From NCBI GenBank assembly GCA_937989585.1, contig CALKRW010000053.1, positions 62,001 through 126,000 on the forward strand: 64,000 nucleotides of DNA, given 5' to 3'. The stretch comes from an uncultured Porphyromonadaceae bacterium. GTDB taxonomy: Bacteria > Bacteroidota > Bacteroidia > Bacteroidales > Muribaculaceae. The position numbers were made by a program, and so were the translations under genes. The notes under the pieces were generated by a model. The model was not told the DNA's origin, made no database searches, and saw only the letters and a program-made list of their open reading frames with translations. Shown here piece after piece: positions 59,874 through 64,000 of the stretch (positions are counted from its first letter, which is position 1; each line of letters opens with the position of its first letter).

Positions 59874-59903
59874 TTGATAATTCGTTAAAAATTATTACCT
59901 TTG
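59874..59903 (+). promoter_or_regulatory. Promoter of the large coiled-coil lipoprotein
   Basis: TTG (59874-59876), 19 bases, then TACCTTTG (59896-59903), an exact -7 match. The predicted start is near 59910, giving a leader of about 330 bases. Confidence 0.7.
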
Positions 59904-59909
59904 GACACT

Positions 59910-60239
59910 TAAATAGTATTCTTTTGAACGATATGTGCATCTATGTGCCTGATACATAGGGTCGTATTTTCGTTTATTGCGAAATGTCATGTGATTCGCT
60001 TTGTTGTTTCAGGATATTTTGCATTGAGAACAAAAGAATACTTATAAGTGTTAAAAACGTGTTATGACTAAATTAGAACAACTTAAATGGTTTCTACTGG
60101 AAGCACTGCACCTTGATTAATTTTATATCTGTTATTAACTTTATTCCTTCATTCATAATCTACTCTTACAACCTTGATATTTAATTATCACATCGGACAA
60201 TTTAATTAAATCTATATTAACTATTCCAATTCTAACAAG
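59910..60239 (+). promoter_or_regulatory. Long structured 5' leader of the coiled-coil lipoprotein gene
   Basis: No ORF is seen in this leader. Right after the predicted start there is a perfect 11-bp inverted repeat (GTATTCTTTTG at 59916-59926, CAAAAGAATAC at 60031-60041) enclosing 104 bases. Inside lie CTATGT/ACATAG and CGAA/TTCG hairpins. No T tract follows, so it would act on translation or RNA stability rather than termination. A miniature inserted element is an alternative. The distal 200 bases are AT-rich with no structure I can define. Confidence 0.45.
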
Positions 60240-63200
60240 ATGAAGAAAAAATTTACCTACGGATTGTTGCTCATGGCAGGTGTATGCCTGAGTGGCAATG
60301 TTTTCACTTCATGCAAGGATTATGAAGATGACCTCCGTCAAGAAATGAACCGCAACGACCAGCAGTTGCGCGATCTTCTTGAGGAACTCAAGGCATCTCA
60401 GGAAGCATGCAAGCAGTCTTGCCAGGATCAGTTCACGAACATCCTGGTTCAGTTGGCCGGTAAGGCTGACGCGGACAAACTCAATTCGCTTCAGACAAGT
60501 TTCAACGAACTTATCGCCCGTATCGGCACGGAGGGAAAAACCTGGACTGAAGCCCAGATCCGCGCACTCGTACTCGAGTACTGCAACTACAACTACATCA
60601 AGGGTCTCGGTTTCATAACCAAGGAGGACATCCCTGCCTATCTTACACGTGATGAACTCGAGAAGATTCTCGTAAGCAAAGGCTATATCACCCTCGACCA
60701 ACTCAACTCCATCCTCGGTGACAAATCCTTTATCTCTCACCAGGAACTCACCAACATCCTCTCGAACTACCTGACAAAGTCGGAGGTTGAGAATCTCATC
60801 AACGGCAAGGGCTATATCTCGAGAGAGACACTTGAGATCATCCTCAGCGGCAAGGGCTATCTGACTCAGGAGGATATCAACAAGATGGGCTTCCTTACTG
60901 CAAAGGATCTTGAAGGCATCAACACCTCTATCGCCAACATCACCACCCAGCTTACCCGCGTATTCGGTCAGGGCGGCCTTGTCGACCAGGTTACCCAGCT
61001 TCAGGCCGACTACAACACCCTGAACGACCTTTATAACGCTCTCAGCGGCACCGTCAACAACAACTACGGCGACCTCAGCGAGAAATACGGTCAGCTTTCC
61101 GCTCAGTACACCAAACTTATCGAAGACCTCACCAACGGTAAGTACGGTCTGACCAAGGAGCAGGTTATGCAGATGATTCAGGAGGCTTACGCAACCCAGA
61201 TTCAGGAGATCCAGACCAACATCACCAATCTCCAGAACGACATGCGCAAGTATGATCAGGAAATCATCAACATCAATAAACTCATTGCTGACGTAAACGG
61301 CAACATCACCGACATCAACGGTGAGATCATCAAGATCAACGACCAGATCATCAACATCAACACTCTTCTCGAGAATCTCACATCGCGTATCAGCGACCTC
61401 GAGCAGCTCAAGGTCACTGTCGAGGATTTCGGCAGACGCATATCGACTCTCGAGACGCAGATTGTAGATGTTACCAACCGTCTTGATGGCCAGGATGTTA
61501 AACTCAACGAACTTGACGGCCGTCTCACTACCGCCGAGGCAAACGCAATCAACGCCCTCAATCTTGCTCAGTACAACTCGACCCGTATCGATGCTCTCCA
61601 GAACCTCTACGATCAACTTGCTGCTGATCTGCAGACTGTTCAGGGTTACATCGGCGACATGACAGGTCTCACCAACCTTGCTGACGAAATCCGTGCCCTC
61701 AAGGCTAAGGACGAGAACCTCCAGCAGCAGCTCGACGCACAGTCGCAGAAAGACCAGGAACTTGACGCCGCAATCAAGGCTGTCGATGATGCCCTTAATA
61801 CCCACCTCCAGCAGTATGCTACCGACCTTGAGGCCCTTCAGAATCGCGTTAAGGCAAACGAGGACGCCATTCAGGAAATCAAGAACGAACTCGAGCGTGT
61901 CACAAAACTTGAGAACCGTCTGAACAGCCTCATCACCAGCATGATCGTTCAGGGTGTCTATAACCCCGTATTCGGTACTTTCTCGCTGCCTATTGGTGTT
62001 CAGAGCAACATGCTTGTCAACTACTACGGTTACAGCGAAAAACAGAACTACTCGTTCCCCAGCACCCAGCAGATCGCTTCCGTCGACAACCAGCCTCAGC
62101 TTACCCAGGCCGAATATGACGTACTTCAGGCCAGCGGTCTCGTTCCCGACCAGATCAACAATGGCGATGTCCTAATCGAGCAGCAGGACGCCAACCTCGG
62201 TAAGGTATTCCTGACCATCAACCCCAACAACGTTGACTTCACAGGTGGCGACCTTACTCTCGTCAACAGCCAGGACAATGCTTGCACCGTTAAACTCAAA
62301 AACCTCAAGCGCAGTGACGAAATCCTGAAATTCGGTTACTCGGCACGTGCCGCACAGAACGGTTTCTATGAGGCTGACGCTTATCTCGAGCCCAACCTCT
62401 CCGCCATTGAGGATGTTCGTGTAAAGATTGACGCCAACCTCAAGACCTCCGTCAAAGACATCCTCTCTGATGGCCGCAGCGGTCTCCGCTCCAATGTCCT
62501 CAACCTCATGAAGGCTCTCTACGATCAGGTTAACGGTATGCTCCCCGCATACGGTCTCAAGGCCGCATGGAATGTCAACGGTCAGAACTTCGCCGTTTAC
62601 TCTAACTACAATATCGCTGCAACTACCTTCCGTCCTCTCTCGTTCAGTTTCATGTACGGCCAGAGCGCAGGTAACCGCCGTCTCCCCATCGTCGACCCCA
62701 TCAGCAACGCCATCATCGACATCAACGCCGGTGACTACTACATTGATTTCTCTGATATAAAAATCAATGTAAATACCGACGGTATTAAATTCGACTTCAC
62801 TTTCACTGACATGGAACTCAATTATGACGGTTCGTTCAATGTAACTGTCAGCGGTGAAGTCGACGGTAAGAATGTTACACTCTCCGGTGAGGTTGATCCC
62901 AAGGATCTCAGTGCATTCCTCGAAAGCATCAGAAAGCAGTTCAACCAGCAGGCTAATGAGAAGTGGAATGCTGACGTTCAGCGTGCATTCCAGAGCGCTC
63001 TTGAACAGCTCAACACTCGCATCGATGATGCCATCAGGCAGGCTCTCTTAGATATGCAGGGTAAGATCAACGATAACATCGACAAGATGATTACCGATAT
63101 CCAGGACGAGATCAACAACAAGGTTGGTTCCTACATCGACCGCTTCAACTCGTTCATCAACCGCTACAACAACATTGCACGTCGTATCAACAAGTTCCTC

Positions 63201-63620
63201 GACAATCCTAACTACTACCTGCAGCCCACTATCTTCTATCGTGGCAGCAACCAGCGTGACTTCCTCCTCAGCACCAACTCCGCTAACCCGACAGTTCTTG
63301 TCAAGGACGGTGGTGACGCCTTCATGATCTACGCTACATCGTACAACGCCGAGATTGTTGCTCCTTCCTACAAGAAGGTTGTCGCAGTCACCGATGTTAT
63401 CGACAATGCTACCGGCCGCAGCGTTTCCAATGCCCAGGCACAGTGCGTCGCCATCAACCGCAGCGCTGACTTCCTCGCTCAGGTTTGCCCCGGCTACCAG
63501 AAGCGTTTCGTCATCCCCACATCGAACATGAAGCCCGGCTACACCTACGAGATCCTCTACACCGCAGTAGACTATCAGGGTGTTACAGCAACCGGCCGCT
63601 ACTACGTGACCATGCGCTGA
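60240..63620 (+). CDS. Large surface lipoprotein with long coiled coil
   Basis: This 1126-residue protein has a lipoprotein signal (lipobox FTSC, lipidated Cys25). Residues about 30-75 form a first helical stretch. About 110-230 hold degenerate repeats of some 20 residues (KGYITLDQLNSIL, KGYISRETLEIIL, KGYLTQEDINKMG). About 250-600 is almost continuous coiled coil with many Ile/Leu heptads (INKLIADVNGNITDINGEII). From about 610 a beta-rich globular part follows, with another short coiled coil near 930-990 and a final Ig-like end (YEILYTAVDYQGVTATG). Codon use favours C-ending codons, which suggests high expression. It probably projects from the cell surface. No enzymatic motif is seen. Confidence 0.85.
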   Translation: MKKKFTYGLLLMAGVCLSGNVFTSCKDYEDDLRQEMNRNDQQLRDLLEELKASQEACKQSCQDQFTNILVQLAGKADADKLNSLQTSFNELIARIGTEGKTWTEAQIRALVLEYCNYNYIKGLGFITKEDIPAYLTRDELEKILVSKGYITLDQLNSILGDKSFISHQELTNILSNYLTKSEVENLINGKGYISRETLEIILSGKGYLTQEDINKMGFLTAKDLEGINTSIANITTQLTRVFGQGGLVDQVTQLQADYNTLNDLYNALSGTVNNNYGDLSEKYGQLSAQYTKLIEDLTNGKYGLTKEQVMQMIQEAYATQIQEIQTNITNLQNDMRKYDQEIININKLIADVNGNITDINGEIIKINDQIININTLLENLTSRISDLEQLKVTVEDFGRRISTLETQIVDVTNRLDGQDVKLNELDGRLTTAEANAINALNLAQYNSTRIDALQNLYDQLAADLQTVQGYIGDMTGLTNLADEIRALKAKDENLQQQLDAQSQKDQELDAAIKAVDDALNTHLQQYATDLEALQNRVKANEDAIQEIKNELERVTKLENRLNSLITSMIVQGVYNPVFGTFSLPIGVQSNMLVNYYGYSEKQNYSFPSTQQIASVDNQPQLTQAEYDVLQASGLVPDQINNGDVLIEQQDANLGKVFLTINPNNVDFTGGDLTLVNSQDNACTVKLKNLKRSDEILKFGYSARAAQNGFYEADAYLEPNLSAIEDVRVKIDANLKTSVKDILSDGRSGLRSNVLNLMKALYDQVNGMLPAYGLKAAWNVNGQNFAVYSNYNIAATTFRPLSFSFMYGQSAGNRRLPIVDPISNAIIDINAGDYYIDFSDIKINVNTDGIKFDFTFTDMELNYDGSFNVTVSGEVDGKNVTLSGEVDPKDLSAFLESIRKQFNQQANEKWNADVQRAFQSALEQLNTRIDDAIRQALLDMQGKINDNIDKMITDIQDEINNKVGSYIDRFNSFINRYNNIARRINKFLDNPNYYLQPTIFYRGSNQRDFLLSTNSANPTVLVKDGGDAFMIYATSYNAEIVAPSYKKVVAVTDVIDNATGRSVSNAQAQCVAINRSADFLAQVCPGYQKRFVIPTSNMKPGYTYEILYTAVDYQGVTATGRYYVTMR

Positions 63621-63646
63621 GCCATATCTAATGATTGAAGTGTTTT

Positions 63647-63734
63647 CAAATCTGTTTCCTTAAAGACGGACACGGCAATACACATTAATATATAATATGC
63701 GGATTCCCGCAATCCGGTTTTAGGAACAGATTTG
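63647..63734 (+). repeat. Inverted repeat after the coiled-coil lipoprotein gene
   Basis: CAAATCTGTTTCCT (63647-63660) pairs with AGGAACAGATTTG (63722-63734) with one bulged base. It encloses the hairpin CGGATT-CCCGC-AATCCG near 63702-63718, followed by GTTTT. It may be a terminator or a transcript-processing structure between two envelope genes. Confidence 0.45.
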
Positions 63735-63775
63735 ACACATTTCAGTAGTATAGAAAACCATTAAACTTTAACAAC

Positions 63776-64000
63776 ATGAAACTCAGCAAGATTTTACTCT
63801 CTGCGGCTCTGTTTATGGCGGCGCTTCCCGCCGTAGCACAGGAGGAGGTCACTGAATACAAATTCACTCCCCACTGGTTCCTGCAGACTCAGATAGGTGG
63901 TCAGGAGACTCTCGGTGAAGGTGCTTTCGGCAAACTCACCTCTCCTAACGCCCAGTTGGCCGTTGGCTACAAATTCAATCCCTACGTGGGCATGCGACTT
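63776..64000 (+). CDS. Outer-membrane beta-barrel protein, N-terminal part
   Basis: The gene runs off the right edge, and 75 codons are visible. It starts with a signal peptide (MKLSKILLSAALFMAALPAV, then AQEE) followed by FTPHWFLQTQIGGQET and VGYKFNPYVGMRL. These alternating strands are typical of OmpA-like or opacity-type outer-membrane barrels. Whether an OmpA peptidoglycan domain follows is not visible. It lies 155 bases after the coiled-coil lipoprotein in the same direction. Both may belong to one envelope locus. Confidence 0.65.
   Translation, partial: MKLSKILLSAALFMAALPAVAQEEVTEYKFTPHWFLQTQIGGQETLGEGAFGKLTSPNAQLAVGYKFNPYVGMRL

Noticed and set aside
60309..61805. Minus-strand ORF of 498 codons opposite the coiled-coil lipoprotein
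   Set aside because: It mirrors heptad-repeat codons of the real gene, giving a Leu/Val/Asp-rich artefact.

Overview
The window is chromosomal DNA of a Bacteroidota bacterium. A gut Bacteroidales, probably of the Muribaculaceae type, fits best. The reasons are: many promoters match the Bacteroidota pattern TTTG-N19/20-TAnnTTTG; the primary sigma factor is short (286 aa); there are SusC/TonB-style outer-membrane proteins, a PorD-like protein, type III glutamine synthetase, a carbamoyltransferase of the succinylornithine type, and a C-terminal sorting tail of the kind used for secretion. No rRNA, CRISPR array, prophage or complete insertion sequence is visible. One tRNA (His) is present.

Layout. 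0-3 kb (+): the end of a PorD-like gene, recN and a TrmH-family rRNA methyltransferase. 2.9-3.25 kb (-): a candidate structured RNA with its own promoter and terminator. 3.3-6 kb (-): a flavin-reductase-like gene and htpG. 6.2-10 kb (+): an ECF sigma factor, a membrane anti-sigma-like protein and an outer-membrane barrel with an STN domain, forming a cell-surface signalling cassette. 10-12.7 kb (-): a ClpC-type ATPase. 13-25.6 kb (+): housekeeping genes gyrA, a TPR protein, DUF1599, a DoxX-like protein, tpiA, a SPOR protein, folE, glnN and purF.

25.6-31.4 kb (+) is the most unusual region. A long structured leader ending in a terminator precedes a RiPP-like cluster. The cluster holds two Cys-x-x-x repeat precursor peptides with twin-arginine (Tat) signal sequences, a radical SAM maturase, a SPASM-like partner maturase, a small modification protein, a thioredoxin-fold protein with a single-Cys active site, a tiny zinc-ribbon ORF, and tatA-tatC. 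The genes together suggest that a Cys-rich peptide is modified in the cytoplasm and then exported, already folded or modified, by a locally encoded Tat translocase.

31.4-38 kb (-): a secreted thioredoxin-domain protein with a sorting tail, then an oxalate-degradation operon (frc, oxc and an AEC transporter). 38.2-39.3 kb: an OB-fold DUF3127 protein (+), then a minus-strand structured leader with competing hairpins ahead of a 30-residue hydrophobic ORF. 39.3-43.9 kb (-): an envelope-related operon (TIGR02757 protein, ThiE-like, flippase-like membrane protein, kdsB, inactive-looking M16 peptidase) and tRNA-His. 44-52.6 kb (+): a complete arginine operon (GNAT, argG, argC, argD, argF', argB, argE, argH) behind a promoter that overlaps a palindrome. 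52.6-64 kb: an NlpC/P60 lipoprotein, a DegP/HtrA protease, an ABC exporter pair, rpoD, an outer-membrane protein, a 1126-residue coiled-coil lipoprotein behind a 330-nt leader, and the start of another beta-barrel gene.
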